DNA from: Actinoplanes sp. SE50/110
GTDB lineage: Bacteria; Actinomycetota; Actinomycetes; Mycobacteriales; Micromonosporaceae
DNA length: 64,000 bases
Reading direction: 5' to 3'
NCBI RefSeq assembly: GCF_900119315.1
Contig: NZ_LT827010.1
Span: 1,534,001-1,598,000 of the forward strand
Program-made: the position numbers and the translations under genes
Shown: in pieces, positions 44,925-54,189 of the stretch
Layout: each line of letters begins with the position of its first letter
Position numbering within the stretch: the first letter of the stretch is position 1
Notes under the pieces: model-generated
The model's database searches: none
What the model saw: the letters and a program-made list of their open reading frames with translations, nothing else
What the model was told of the DNA's origin: nothing

Positions 44925-45776
44925 TCAGATCGCCGGGGTCTGGATGCGGATCCCGTCGACGTTGATCCGGATCGTGGTGTCCTCGTGCGGCGCCCGCAGC
45001 GGTGTCACCACCGCGAAGTTGTCGGCCAGCGCGGCCAGGTCGGTGCCCGCGTCCAGCTCCTCCTCGGCGGCCTGGACCGCCGTGCGCACGAAGCCGTCCC
45101 CGGCTTCGGCGATGCTCATCTGCACCTGGCCGAACCGGGCCAGCGCCGCCTGTTTCAGCCCGCGGATCCCGTCCACGTGCAGGTCGGGCACGTTGAGATT
45201 GAACACCGTGCCGGGCGGGGTGTGCAGCAGGGCGGGCAGCATCCGGACGGCGAGCTCGGCCCCGCTCGCCCAGTGGTGCTGCTCCTCGTCGGCCTTGTGG
45301 ATGGCGTCGATCGCGGCGCCGCCGCTGGCCGCGGTGGCCTGTGCCGGGGTGAGCACGTCGAGGGAGACGGCCAGCCCGCGCAGCCCGGCGTGGGACGCGG
45401 TCAGGGTGGCTCCGACGGTGCCGGAGTGGACCACCGCGGCGCCCGCGTTGGCACCCCGGTTGATGCCGGAGAGCACCAGTTCGGGTGCCGGGCCGAAGGC
45501 TTCCCGCAGCGCGAGCAGGACGATGTAGGCCGGTGAGGCGGCCACCCCGTACGCCGGGATGTTCTTGCCCCCGACCAGCTCGCGCGGCTCCGAGACGATC
45601 TTGCCGTCCTGGACCACCGCGGTCATCGACGCGCTGCTGCCGCTCGACTCGCTGAGCGGGGCGGCGACCACGGCCTCGTATCCGGCGTGCGCGACGGCCC
45701 GGGCCAGCCAGCGGATGCCGGGCGCCTCGATGCCGTCGTCGTTGGTGATCAGGATGCGCGGTTGGCGAAGCGTCAT
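44925..45776 (-). CDS. surE: 5'/3'-nucleotidase SurE
   Basis: A 283-residue SurE. The metal-binding N-terminus ILITNDDGIEAPG has the two Asp residues, and LSGINRGANAG and VHSGTVGATL are family signatures. SurE removes phosphate from nucleoside 5'- and 3'-monophosphates and from polyphosphate and is linked to stress survival. Translation is coupled with the PfkB-like kinase upstream (ATGA overlap), so the pair may balance a nucleoside or sugar-phosphate pool. The stop abuts a 21-base repeat array. Confidence 0.92.
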   Translation of the reverse strand: MTLRQPRILITNDDGIEAPGIRWLARAVAHAGYEAVVAAPLSESSGSSASMTAVVQDGKIVSEPRELVGGKNIPAYGVAASPAYIVLLALREAFGPAPELVLSGINRGANAGAAVVHSGTVGATLTASHAGLRGLAVSLDVLTPAQATAASGGAAIDAIHKADEEQHHWASGAELAVRMLPALLHTPPGTVFNLNVPDLHVDGIRGLKQAALARFGQVQMSIAEAGDGFVRTAVQAAEEELDAGTDLAALADNFAVVTPLRAPHEDTTIRINVDGIRIQTPAI

Positions 45777-46708
45777 GATGCCTTCTTGATCGGGGTCAGC
45801 CGGACTCGTTCGGTGAGGACCCGGACGGCGTCGACGTGCCCGGTGCCGAGGCCGTGCCGGGTGACGTTGAGGGCGCCGGCGGCGGCGCCGGTGCGGACCG
45901 CGTCGGTCAGCGTGCCGCCGGAGGCCAGGGTGGCGGCCACCCCGGCGGTCATCGAGTCGCCGGCGCCGCGGTGCTCGGCCGCGGTCAGCCGGGGCAGGGT
46001 GACCGCGTAGATCTCGTCGTCGATCAGGGCCAGGGCACCCTCGTCGGCGCGGGAGACCAGCACCGCCTCGGCCCCGTCGGTGTTGATCTTCATGAGCGCG
46101 TTCATCAGCTCGCGGGTGGAGCCGTCGGCGGCCAGCCCGTCCTTGATCAGCTCCTCATGGCTGATCTTGACGACGTTGAGGCCGGCGGCGAGCACCTCCT
46201 CCAGGTACCGGCCGCACAGGTCGGCGATCACCCGGCAGCCGTTGGACCGCAGGTCGGCGGCGAGCCGCCCGTACACCTCGGGCTTGATCACCGAAGGGTG
46301 CGCGGGGCCGCTGAGGATCGCGATGCCGGCCCGCAGGCCCTCGGCCAGGGTGAGGTTGTAGAGCTCGTCCAGCTCGTGGCGGGAGAGCGGCACGCCGGGA
46401 CGCTCGGCGATCTCCTGGCGGCTGCCGCTGCGGCGGTCGTGCACATACCACCCGGTGCCGTGCTCGCGGCCGACCAGTCGCATGGTCACCCCGGGCAGCT
46501 CCGCCATCAGCGGGGCCAGCACCCGGCCGACCTCGCCGCCGGCCGCGGTGCAGAGCGTCACCTGGGCACCCAGCGACGTGATCATCCGGGTCTGCCAGAT
46601 GCCCTGGCCACCCGGGTGCACATGCAATTCCGGCTCGTCGTGGTGTTGCTCGATGGTCACCGTCAGCTGTGGGGCCGGCGCGAAGACCATGACCCGGCCG
46701 TCACTCAT
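45773..46708 (-). CDS. PfkB-family carbohydrate kinase
   Basis: A 311-residue PfkB/ribokinase-type kinase. HPGGQGIWQTRM (residues 31-42) replaces the usual GG-x-x-x-N signature, and the ATP-site motif RGAGDSMTAGVAATL holds the catalytic Asp. The exact substrate is unclear; the group includes 1-phosphofructokinase and tagatose-6-phosphate kinase. Codons for MRIM and MRMRIM upstream (46717, 46723) are also possible starts. Its stop overlaps surE start. The unusual Gln/Trp in the first motif (usually Ala/Asn) suggests a non-standard substrate. Confidence 0.85.
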   Translation of the reverse strand: MSDGRVMVFAPAPQLTVTIEQHHDEPELHVHPGGQGIWQTRMITSLGAQVTLCTAAGGEVGRVLAPLMAELPGVTMRLVGREHGTGWYVHDRRSGSRQEIAERPGVPLSRHELDELYNLTLAEGLRAGIAILSGPAHPSVIKPEVYGRLAADLRSNGCRVIADLCGRYLEEVLAAGLNVVKISHEELIKDGLAADGSTRELMNALMKINTDGAEAVLVSRADEGALALIDDEIYAVTLPRLTAAEHRGAGDSMTAGVAATLASGGTLTDAVRTGAAAGALNVTRHGLGTGHVDAVRVLTERVRLTPIKKAS

Positions 46709-46773
46709 GATTCGCATTCTCATCTTTTTGCGCATCCGGCGTGGCGGATCGCAAAAAGAACAGAAGTGGCGTT

Positions 46774-47097
46774 TCAGGCTTCCCGGGCGCGTGCGGTGAG
46801 TTCCACGACCGCGCGGGCCAACTCGGGCCGGTCGTGCAGCAGCTCCTCGAGACGCACCCGCCACCTGCCCGCCTCCAGGTCCCCGGTCGACCGGTCGCCG
46901 CCGGTCCGGAAATCGGCCGCGACCAGGCGGTCGCGGGTGGCCACCAGCTCGGTGTAGACCGGCTGGCCGAGCAGGTCGCGGACCCGCCAGCTGTAGTCGA
47001 GGAAGTCCCGCCCCCGGGAAGCGCGGACCATGGCCAGAGCACCGTCCCAGGCCACCCGCGGCTGATGGAGCACCGTCATGTCGCGATCATCCGCCAT
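46774..47097 (-). CDS. Hypothetical small helical protein
   Basis: A 107-residue hydrophilic protein. The first half has aromatic clusters (RDFLDYSWRVRDLLGQPVY) and the second half is an Arg/Glu-rich helix (RWRVRLEELLHDRPELARAVVELT). I do not recognise the family. Its pattern resembles the helical regulators common in Actinoplanes. Starts at 47115, 47097 and 47079 are all possible; none has a clear ribosome site. Confidence 0.45.
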   Translation of the reverse strand: MADDRDMTVLHQPRVAWDGALAMVRASRGRDFLDYSWRVRDLLGQPVYTELVATRDRLVAADFRTGGDRSTGDLEAGRWRVRLEELLHDRPELARAVVELTARAREA

Positions 47098-47250
47098 CGA
47101 TGTGATGATCGCCATACCCGGTCACCAGGCGGTGGGCGCGCAGTGCCGGCCGGCGCCGGCCGGTTCCCCCGGCAGGGTGGCGTGCTCGATGGCGAGCCCG
47201 GCCGAACCGAGGGCCGGCCGCCGCCGTGATGTACCGGTTCGGTCAGCCGG

Positions 47251-49395
47251 TCAGGGGTGCCAGGCGGGATCCGTGCCGACCGTGGTGAGCCGCTGGGTGG
47301 CACGGGACAGGGCGACGTACAGGGTGCGCACGCCGGCCCGGTCGATCGCGATCTGGCCCGGCTCGACCAGCACGACCGCGTCGTACTCCATGCCCTTGGC
47401 CTCCAACGCGGTCACCACCTGCACGCGTTCCGGCAGGCCGGTGACCCAGCCGGCGACCTCGTCGCGGCGCGGCACCGGGGCGATCACGCCGATCGTGCCG
47501 TCGACGTCGGCCAGCTGTTTCTCGGCCAGCTCGCGGACCGCGCCGGGCAGACCGGCCGGCGCGGTGACCACGTCGACCGGGTCGACGCCGGTGGACCGGA
47601 CCGCCGAAGGCAGCGGCAGGTCGGGCAGGATCGCCCGGATCACCCCGGCGGCGACCGCGAAGATCTCCGACGAGTTGCGGTAGTTGGTGGTCAGTGCGTA
47701 GCTGTTGCGCTTGCGCGAGCCGAGCGCCTTCTCCCGGGACCGGTCCAGTTCGTCCGGGTCGCCGGCCCAGGCGGTCTGCGCCGGGTCGCCGACGATCGTC
47801 CAGGACGCGTACTGCCCGCGGCGGCCGATCATCCGCCACTGCATCGGCGAGACGTCCTGCGACTCGTCGACCACCACGTGCGCGTAGTCGCGGTAGTCCT
47901 CCTCGCGCTGCACCTGCTGGGCGCGCGCGGCGGCCTGCCGGTCGGCGAAGGTGGACACCTCCTGGATGCCGTCGCGCACGTGGAACGGATTCTTCGTCTT
48001 CTTCTGCGGCTGCCGGGGGCGGCCCAGCAATTCGTCCAGCTCGTCGAGCAGCGCGACGTCGGCGATGGTCGGACCGAACTCGGCCAGGCCGTCGAAGGAA
48101 CCCTGCAACACCGCGATCTCCTCGCGGGAGAGCAGATTGTTGGCGTACGACCGGAGCCGCGCGGGATCGGCCAGCCACCGCAGCACCCGCATCGGGGTGA
48201 ATCGCGGCCACCACGCCTTGAGGAACTCCCGGAAGTCGGTCCGGTCGGCCAGTTCCGCCTCGAACTCGCGTTTCTCCGGCAGGCCGGTCACCCGCTGCTC
48301 ACGTGCCTGCGCCCAGAGCGCGTCGAAGACCCGGTCGAAACCCTGACCGCGGACCTCGTTGCGCCGCGCGCCGCGCTGCAGCACCCGGCGCCGGATCTGA
48401 TCCAGCTCGGCCGCGCCCAGCCGCAGCAGCGTGCCGCGGTAGAGCAGCCGGAGCTCGGCCGGGCCGCCCGGGACCGCGTCGTGCGAGGCGCGTTCGAGCA
48501 CCCGGCGCATCCGCAGCGAGCCCTTGATCGCGGCCACCGGGCCGGAGTCGACCCGGGTCGCGTCCCAGCCGGGCACCAGTGAGCCGAGGGAGCGCAGCGT
48601 GGCGGTGTCCTCGCCGAGCGAGGGCAGCACGGTCGCGATGTACTCGACGAAGACGCCGGACGGGCCGATCACCAGGATGCCGCCGCCGGCGAACCGGCTG
48701 CGGTCGGAGTACAGCAGGTACGCCGCGCGGTGCAGGGCGACCGCGGTCTTGCCCGTGCCCGGGCCGCCGGTCACGATGGTCACGCCGGAGGCGGGGGAGC
48801 GGATCGCCTCGTCCTGCTCGCGCTGGATGGTCGCGACGATGTCGCGCATCCCGCGCCCGGTCGCCTTGGCCAGGCTGGCCAGCAGCGCGCCGTCCCCGAC
48901 CACGGTCATCCCGGGCGGTGCCGACTCCGGATCGAGCAGGTCGTCCTCGATGCCGGTGACCCGCTCCCGGCTGGACTGGATCATCCGGCGCCGGATCACG
49001 CCCAGCGGCTCGGCCGGGGTGGCCCGGTAGAAGGCCGCCGCGGCCGGCGCCCGCCAGTCGACGACCAGCGGCTTCGAGTCCTCGTCGCGGATGCCCATCC
49101 GGCCCACGTAGTGGGTGGCGCCGTCCTTCTGGTCGAGACGGCCGAAGACCAGCCCCTCGTACTCGGTGTCCAGCGCGTGCCGGCGGCGGGCCGCATGGAA
49201 CACCATCGCGTCCCGCTCGACCAGGGCGCCGAAGGTGCCGACCCCGGCGAGCTGATAGCCCTCCTTTTCGGCCCGGGACGCGTCCCGGCGCAGCTCGGCG
49301 AGCCGGGCGTAGACCCGGTCCACGTGCTGCTGCTCGACCGCGATCTGAAGTTGCAGGACGGTGGCGTCGCTCAAGTCGGTCGTTCTCCCTTTCAT
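47251..49395 (-). CDS. HelD-type UvrD/Rep helicase-like ATPase
   Basis: A 714-residue protein of the HelD family, which binds RNA polymerase and removes it from stalled DNA complexes. An N-terminal coiled coil (about 10-70) precedes a helicase domain with Walker A GGPGTGKT (about 240), VDESQDVSPMQWR (Walker B region) and TNYRNSSEI near the C-terminal half. The start MKGRTTDLS follows aaagggagaac. Some actinomycete HelD members (HelR) confer rifampicin tolerance; this is a general family property and not shown here. Gene is monocistronic. Confidence 0.87.
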   Translation of the reverse strand: MKGRTTDLSDATVLQLQIAVEQQHVDRVYARLAELRRDASRAEKEGYQLAGVGTFGALVERDAMVFHAARRRHALDTEYEGLVFGRLDQKDGATHYVGRMGIRDEDSKPLVVDWRAPAAAAFYRATPAEPLGVIRRRMIQSSRERVTGIEDDLLDPESAPPGMTVVGDGALLASLAKATGRGMRDIVATIQREQDEAIRSPASGVTIVTGGPGTGKTAVALHRAAYLLYSDRSRFAGGGILVIGPSGVFVEYIATVLPSLGEDTATLRSLGSLVPGWDATRVDSGPVAAIKGSLRMRRVLERASHDAVPGGPAELRLLYRGTLLRLGAAELDQIRRRVLQRGARRNEVRGQGFDRVFDALWAQAREQRVTGLPEKREFEAELADRTDFREFLKAWWPRFTPMRVLRWLADPARLRSYANNLLSREEIAVLQGSFDGLAEFGPTIADVALLDELDELLGRPRQPQKKTKNPFHVRDGIQEVSTFADRQAAARAQQVQREEDYRDYAHVVVDESQDVSPMQWRMIGRRGQYASWTIVGDPAQTAWAGDPDELDRSREKALGSRKRNSYALTTNYRNSSEIFAVAAGVIRAILPDLPLPSAVRSTGVDPVDVVTAPAGLPGAVRELAEKQLADVDGTIGVIAPVPRRDEVAGWVTGLPERVQVVTALEAKGMEYDAVVLVEPGQIAIDRAGVRTLYVALSRATQRLTTVGTDPAWHP

Positions 49396-49526
49396 GCGCA
49401 CCACCAGCGCTCGCGCGAAGGGGGCAATCGAACGTACTCCTGCCCGGCAACGCGCGTCGAAGCGGCCTGGTGTCACCGCATCGTTTGAACCTCTCACAAA
49501 CGACGGACGGGGTGCGGATGTTCCGG

Positions 49527-50465
49527 CTAAGCGGCGCGGCCGAGGTGACCGGCGGCGGTCCGGCGGGTCGCCCGGCCGGCCCGGCGGACCACTTTCAGCA
49601 GCGCCGCCGACACCTCCTCGGGGCGTTCCAGGGGCAGCATGTGCCCGGCGCCCGGGCAGACGGTGAACTCGGCCGCCGGCAGCGCCGCCGCGATCGACTC
49701 GGCACAGGCCGGCGGGGTCAGCCGGTCCCGGTCACCGACCAGCACCGCGGCCGGCACGCCGGCGAACGCGTGGAGCGTGTCCAGCCGCTGCTGGGCGCCG
49801 ACCGAGGCGCGGAACCCGCCGATCGAGCACAGCGACGCCCGGCCCACCCCGCGCAGGGTCAGGCCCAGGTCCTCGTCGGCGCACCGGTCACCGAAGAGCA
49901 GCCAGCGCAGCGCCGGGGCGAGGGCGGGCAGCACGGCCCGGTGCGGGCGCCAGGCGCCGGAACGGGCCAGCACGCCGGCGCCGAGGGTCTCGCCGACGCG
50001 CAGCACCCCGGCCACGCTCCCGGGCAGCCCGTACCGGGTGTGGGTGTGCCCCTCGGCGGTGGTGGAGACCAGGAGCAGCCCGGCCACCCGGCCGGCGAAC
50101 TCCGCCGGGTGCCGGTGGGCGAACTCCATGATGGTCATGCCGCCCATCGAGTGCCCGGCCAGCACCACCGGCCCGCGGGGCGCCAGCCGGCGCAGCACCT
50201 CGGCCAGATCGTCACCGAGCTGGTCCAGGGTGGCGGACCGGCGATGGGTGGCCGAGGAGCGGCCGTGTCCCCGGGTGTCGTAGGCGATCACCCGCGGCGC
50301 CCGCCGGCCCAGGCCGCTCAGCGCGTCCACCTGGTGCCGCCAGGTGCGCCGGTCCAGGCACCAGCCGTGCAGCAGCACCACGGTCACCGGGGCCCGCTCC
50401 GGCCCGGAGACCTCGGCGTGCAGCCGCACACCGTCGGCGAGCCGAACCTCGATCCGCTCGGACAT
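49527..50465 (-). CDS. Alpha/beta hydrolase
   Basis: A 312-residue alpha/beta-hydrolase fold protein. Oxyanion region LLHGWCLDRRTW, nucleophile elbow AGHSMGGMT (Ser), Asp in VLVGDRDRLTPP, and His in PGAGHMLPLERP complete the triad. It is close to the haloalkane/epoxide hydrolase and esterase group. The ATG at 50465 follows gaggtgcccat; the additional upstream open frame lacks features. The substrate is unknown. Confidence 0.85.
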   Translation of the reverse strand: MSERIEVRLADGVRLHAEVSGPERAPVTVVLLHGWCLDRRTWRHQVDALSGLGRRAPRVIAYDTRGHGRSSATHRRSATLDQLGDDLAEVLRRLAPRGPVVLAGHSMGGMTIMEFAHRHPAEFAGRVAGLLLVSTTAEGHTHTRYGLPGSVAGVLRVGETLGAGVLARSGAWRPHRAVLPALAPALRWLLFGDRCADEDLGLTLRGVGRASLCSIGGFRASVGAQQRLDTLHAFAGVPAAVLVGDRDRLTPPACAESIAAALPAAEFTVCPGAGHMLPLERPEEVSAALLKVVRRAGRATRRTAAGHLGRAA

Positions 50466-50634
50466 GGGCACCTCCGCGTGTCTCACGGCCCCGTCGTACC
50501 CACGGGTAGTAATCATCACTCACGCTCCGGCGAAACGACCACCGTCTTTCCCGCCAGGGCCGGAAGACCCGTTAGTGACGTGACCTGCCTCGCAATCGCT
50601 GCCCCCGGCCCGTCGGAGTACGAGAATCGACCGC

Positions 50635-51237
50635 ATGACAGCGACTCTTCCCGCCCCGGTCACTCCCGCCGCCGCTCTGGACGAGCTCCTGGCCGGCAAC
50701 AAGCGTTTCGTCTCCGGCACGCCGCTCGCCGGCCACGACGTGGCACAGGCCGTCGCGCTCGCCGGCGGACAGCAGCCGCACTCGATCGTGCTCGGCTGCA
50801 TCGACTCGCGGGTGCCCCTGGAGGCGGTCTTCGACCAGGCGTTCGGCTCCATCCTGGTGGCCCGGTCCGGCGCGCACGTGCTGGACCGCTCGGTGGCCGG
50901 TTCGGTGGAGTTCAGCGTCGGCGCGCTCGGTGCCTCGCTGGTGCTGGTGCTCGGCCACACCAACTGCGGCGCGGTGCAGGCCACCCTGGACGCGGAGCGC
51001 TCCGGGGATCGGCCGGCCGGCGACGTCGGCTATCTGGTCAGCGAGATCGCCGCGGCGACCGAGGGCATCGATCTGGCCGCCCCGGACGCCGCCGGCCTCG
51101 TGCTGCGGGCCCACGTGCGGCGCACGGTGGAGCGGCTGCGGACGGCCGACAGCCTGGCCCCGGCGATCGCCGAGGGCCGGGTGGACGTGGTCGGCGGCGT
51201 CTACGACCTGGCGACCGGCACGGTCATCATCCTGTAG
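50635..51237 (+). CDS. Beta-class carbonic anhydrase
   Basis: A 200-residue beta-carbonic anhydrase. Zinc ligands are visible as Cys 55, Asp 57 and Arg 59 in LGCIDSRVPLE and as His 108 and Cys 111 in LGHTNCGA. It interconverts CO2 and bicarbonate, which feeds the acetyl-CoA carboxylase reaction of the fatty-acid operon at the far side of this region, although no direct link is visible. ATG start is well supported by the family pattern. It ends before a perfect 16-bp bidirectional hairpin. Confidence 0.92.
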   Translation: MTATLPAPVTPAAALDELLAGNKRFVSGTPLAGHDVAQAVALAGGQQPHSIVLGCIDSRVPLEAVFDQAFGSILVARSGAHVLDRSVAGSVEFSVGALGASLVLVLGHTNCGAVQATLDAERSGDRPAGDVGYLVSEIAAATEGIDLAAPDAAGLVLRAHVRRTVERLRTADSLAPAIAEGRVDVVGGVYDLATGTVIIL

Positions 51238-51259
51238 GTGTGATCTTCATCAGATGCGA

Positions 51260-51296
51260 AAAGGCACCTCCCCGGCAGATCCGGGGAGGTGCCTTT
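51260..51296. terminator. Perfect 16-bp hairpin, bidirectional terminator
   Basis: AAAGGCACCTCCCCGG (51260-51275), loop cagat, CCGGGGAGGTGCCTTT (51281-51296). The stem carries A and T runs at its base, so both directions end in U residues. It separates the carbonic anhydrase gene from the convergent 108-aa gene. Confidence 0.9.
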
Positions 51297-51311
51297 CTCG
51301 TACGCGGTGGG

Positions 51312-51638
51312 TCAGCCCTCGAAGACGCCGGCGTCGGCCAGCCGCTTCTCGGTCGCGTCCCAGCCGTCGGCCGGGCTGGAGGTGTGCAGGGCGTTCAGCT
51401 CGGCGCGGATCTTGGCGCCGTGGCCGGCCGCGCTCAGCACGCGGATCTCCTCGACGAAGGCGTCGGAGTCGGTCTTGAGGTGCGAGGTCTTGCCGTTGGT
51501 CAGGTTGCGAACGTACGCGAAGCGGCCGTTGGCGAGCGGGATGAGGTATTTGTACTCACCGAGCACGCTGAGGGCGCCACCGGTGCCCTGGCCGGCGCGG
51601 ACTGATGCGCGGGCGGTCTTTGAGGTGTTGCTCGCCAC
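51312..51638 (-). CDS. Hypothetical small conserved protein
   Basis: A 108-residue basic protein. It starts GTG at 51638 behind a strong ribosome site (aaggag), which decides the start over the longer open frame. The sequence has GEYKYLIPLANGRFAYVRNLTNGKTSHLKTDSD followed by a helical segment. I know of no function; small conserved actinomycete proteins with the same LGEYKYLIP/GRFAYVRNLT pattern exist. It is transcribed from a compact upstream region and ends at the perfect hairpin. Confidence 0.65.
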   Translation of the reverse strand: MASNTSKTARASVRAGQGTGGALSVLGEYKYLIPLANGRFAYVRNLTNGKTSHLKTDSDAFVEEIRVLSAAGHGAKIRAELNALHTSSPADGWDATEKRLADAGVFEG

Positions 51639-51882
51639 GGCGGTACTCCTTGAGGAAAAGCTCGAGCAGAGAAAAAAGGCCGTGGCAACTCTACACGACG
51701 AGCGGTGAACCGTGCCGTCGGAGCAGGTACAGGCGTTGGACCGGGTATGCCACCACGACCGGTCCCACAGTCGATGTTGCGGATTCTCTGGCGCACCATC
51801 CGTACCAACCGGCATCATGGGACACGATCAACCGCGGTCGAGGTCGTAGGGGAAGACGCACCTCGGTCTCCGGGAGGTCACC

Positions 51883-52374
51883 GTGCCAACGTGTGGCGTC
51901 GTATACGTCCACTCAACCCCGCTCGCCGTGTGCCAGCACGTCGAATGGGCCATAGCGCGCGTCCTGACCGCGCCGGTCAATCTCCACTGGACCGTGCAGC
52001 CGGTCGACCCCAGCATGCGCCGAGCCGAGTGCAGCTGGACGGGACGCGCCGGAACTGGCGCCGAGCTGGCTGCTGCCCTCCGGCAGTGGCCGATGATCCG
52101 TTTTGAGGTGACCGAGGAACCGAGTCCGGGGCTGGACGGGGAGCGCTTCATGCACGTCCCCGGCCGCGGGCTGTTCCACGGGACGATGGGCGCCTCGGGG
52201 GACATTCAGGTCGGCGAGGACCGGCTGCGTGCCATCATGGCGTCCGCCCGGGCTCCGGAGGCGCTGGCGCATGCCCTGGAGAAGGCGCTCGGCAGCGCCT
52301 GGGACGCCGAGCTGGAGCCGTTCCGGTACGCCGGCGACGGCGCCCCGGTAACCCTTCTCACCCGGGTCGGGTAG
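51883..52374 (+). CDS. DUF3145 family protein
   Basis: A 163-residue protein. VVYVHSTPLAVCQHVEWAI, RFEVTEEPSPGLDGERF and DAELEPFRYAGDGAPV are the signature blocks of DUF3145, found across actinobacteria and of unknown function. It is full length. GTG start is behind gggaggtca. It lies just before the GH3 lipoprotein gene with a 37-base gap and could share its promoter. Confidence 0.88.
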   Translation: MPTCGVVYVHSTPLAVCQHVEWAIARVLTAPVNLHWTVQPVDPSMRRAECSWTGRAGTGAELAAALRQWPMIRFEVTEEPSPGLDGERFMHVPGRGLFHGTMGASGDIQVGEDRLRAIMASARAPEALAHALEKALGSAWDAELEPFRYAGDGAPVTLLTRVG

Positions 52375-52411
52375 GGGGATCGCGTGGCGGGCTGCCGTCC
52401 GACCTGATTCG

Positions 52412-54154
52412 ATGGCGGTCGTGAGAAAGTTGTCTTGTGTCGCTTTTGTCGCTCCGCTGCTCCTGCTCATCGGGGCCTGCGGAGACGACGCCAAGCCACC
52501 GCCGGCCGCCCCGCCCACCACCGATCCGGTCGGGTCGGTGCTGAGCGTCCCGCTCTCCGAATCGGCGTCCGCGCCACCCGGCGATCCGGCGGTCCGGGCG
52601 GCCGCCACGGTGGCCCGGCTCAGCGACGAGGACCTGGCCGGGCAGGTGCTGATGCCGTACGCGTACGGCGGATCGGCGAACCGGGTCGACGCCGGCGCGG
52701 TGGCCGGCAACCGGAAACTGGCCGGCGTCGACACCCCGGCCGAGATGATCGCCAAATACCGGCTCGGCGGCCTGATCCTGGTCTCGTTCACCCAGCAGGA
52801 CCCGACCGGCCGAACCAACCCCACCTCGAACGTGGAGAACCCGCAGCAGGTCCGGGCGCTCACCGACGGCCTGCAGGTGGCCGCCCGGCAGCTGCCCGCC
52901 GCGGCCCCGCTGATGATCGGCACCGACCAGGAGTACGGGGTGGTCACCCGGATCACCGATGGCGTCACGGTGCTCCCGTCGGCGCTCGCGGCGGGCGCCG
53001 CCGGGCAGCCCGCGCTGACCGAGGCGGCCTGGCACGCGGCCGGCGAGGAGCTGGCCGCGATGGGCGTCACGGTGGACTTCGCCCCGGTCGCCGACACCCT
53101 CGGACCGGCCGGCAGCGCGGTGATCGGCTCCCGCTCCTTCGGCACCGACCCGGCGGCGAACGCCGCCCAGGTCGCCGCCGCCGTCCGGGGCCTGCAGGGG
53201 GCCGGCGTCGCGGCCGCCCTCAAACACTTCCCGGGGCACGGGCACACCAGCGGGGACAGCCACGAGGAGCTGCCGGTGATCCGGCAGAGCCTGGCCGCCT
53301 GGCAGGCCCAGGACCTGCCGCCGTTCCAGGCCGGGGTGCAGGCCGGCGCCGGTGTGGTGATGTCCGGCCACCTCGACCTGCAGGCGGTCGACAAGGGGGT
53401 GCCGGCCACCTTCTCCCACAAGATCATGACCGATGTGCTACGCGGCCGGCTCCAGTTCACCGGGGTGGCGATCACCGACGCGATGAACATGGCGCCGGCC
53501 CGCAAGTGGGCGCCCGGCGAGGCGGCGGTGCGGGCCCTCAACGCCGGCAACGACATGCTGCTCATGCCGCCGGACATCGGCGCCGCCCGGGACGGCATCC
53601 TGGCCGGCCTGAGGAGCGGGACGCTCCCGCGGCAGCGGCTGACCGAGGCGGTCACCCGGATCCTCACCCTCAAGTTCCGCACCGCGGCCACCGCCCCACC
53701 CGCCCTCGCCGCGATCGGCACGCCGGCGCACCAGCAGGCGGTCGCCGCGCTGGACGCCGCCGCGGTCACCGTGCTGCGCGGCCGGTGCTCCGGGCCGCTG
53801 GTAACCGGGCCGGTCACGGTCACCGCGCCGGCCTCGCGGGAGACCGCCCGGGTGAACCTGGTGCACGCCCTGCAGGACGCCGGGGTGGTCGTGCAGGCGG
53901 CCGGCGGGGCCGAGATCCGGCTGGTGGGGTACGGCGACCAGCCGGTCGACCTGTCCCCGGACGCCGCGCTGACGGTGATCACCGACCTGCCGGGGCTGCT
54001 CGCCTACGCCAAGTCACCGACGCTGCTGGCGACGTACTCGTCGAGCCGGCTGTCGATGGTGGCGCTGGCCGCGGTGATCGCCGGGAAGACGACGGCACCG
54101 GGTAGATCGCCGATCGCGGTCGCCGGCCTGCCCCGCAGCGCCTGCGGGAGATAG
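52412..54154 (+). CDS. GH3 family beta-N-acetylhexosaminidase lipoprotein (NagZ-like)
   Basis: A 580-residue lipoprotein with lipobox LIGAC (Cys 23). The GH3 N-terminal TIM barrel spans about residues 60-420: IGTDQEYG, KHFPGHGHTSGDSH (the NagZ-type His/Asp loop) and the nucleophile Asp in AITDAMNM. A smaller C-terminal domain follows at about 430-580 (GH3 C-terminal-like). NagZ-like enzymes release N-acetylglucosamine from peptidoglycan fragments. The lipid anchor places it outside the cell. A GTG at 52421 is an alternative start. Confidence 0.88.
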   Translation: MAVVRKLSCVAFVAPLLLLIGACGDDAKPPPAAPPTTDPVGSVLSVPLSESASAPPGDPAVRAAATVARLSDEDLAGQVLMPYAYGGSANRVDAGAVAGNRKLAGVDTPAEMIAKYRLGGLILVSFTQQDPTGRTNPTSNVENPQQVRALTDGLQVAARQLPAAAPLMIGTDQEYGVVTRITDGVTVLPSALAAGAAGQPALTEAAWHAAGEELAAMGVTVDFAPVADTLGPAGSAVIGSRSFGTDPAANAAQVAAAVRGLQGAGVAAALKHFPGHGHTSGDSHEELPVIRQSLAAWQAQDLPPFQAGVQAGAGVVMSGHLDLQAVDKGVPATFSHKIMTDVLRGRLQFTGVAITDAMNMAPARKWAPGEAAVRALNAGNDMLLMPPDIGAARDGILAGLRSGTLPRQRLTEAVTRILTLKFRTAATAPPALAAIGTPAHQQAVAALDAAAVTVLRGRCSGPLVTGPVTVTAPASRETARVNLVHALQDAGVVVQAAGGAEIRLVGYGDQPVDLSPDAALTVITDLPGLLAYAKSPTLLATYSSSRLSMVALAAVIAGKTTAPGRSPIAVAGLPRSACGR

Positions 54155-54189
54155 CCGCATCGGATGCCGGCGTCGCCGGAGGTGAGGGG

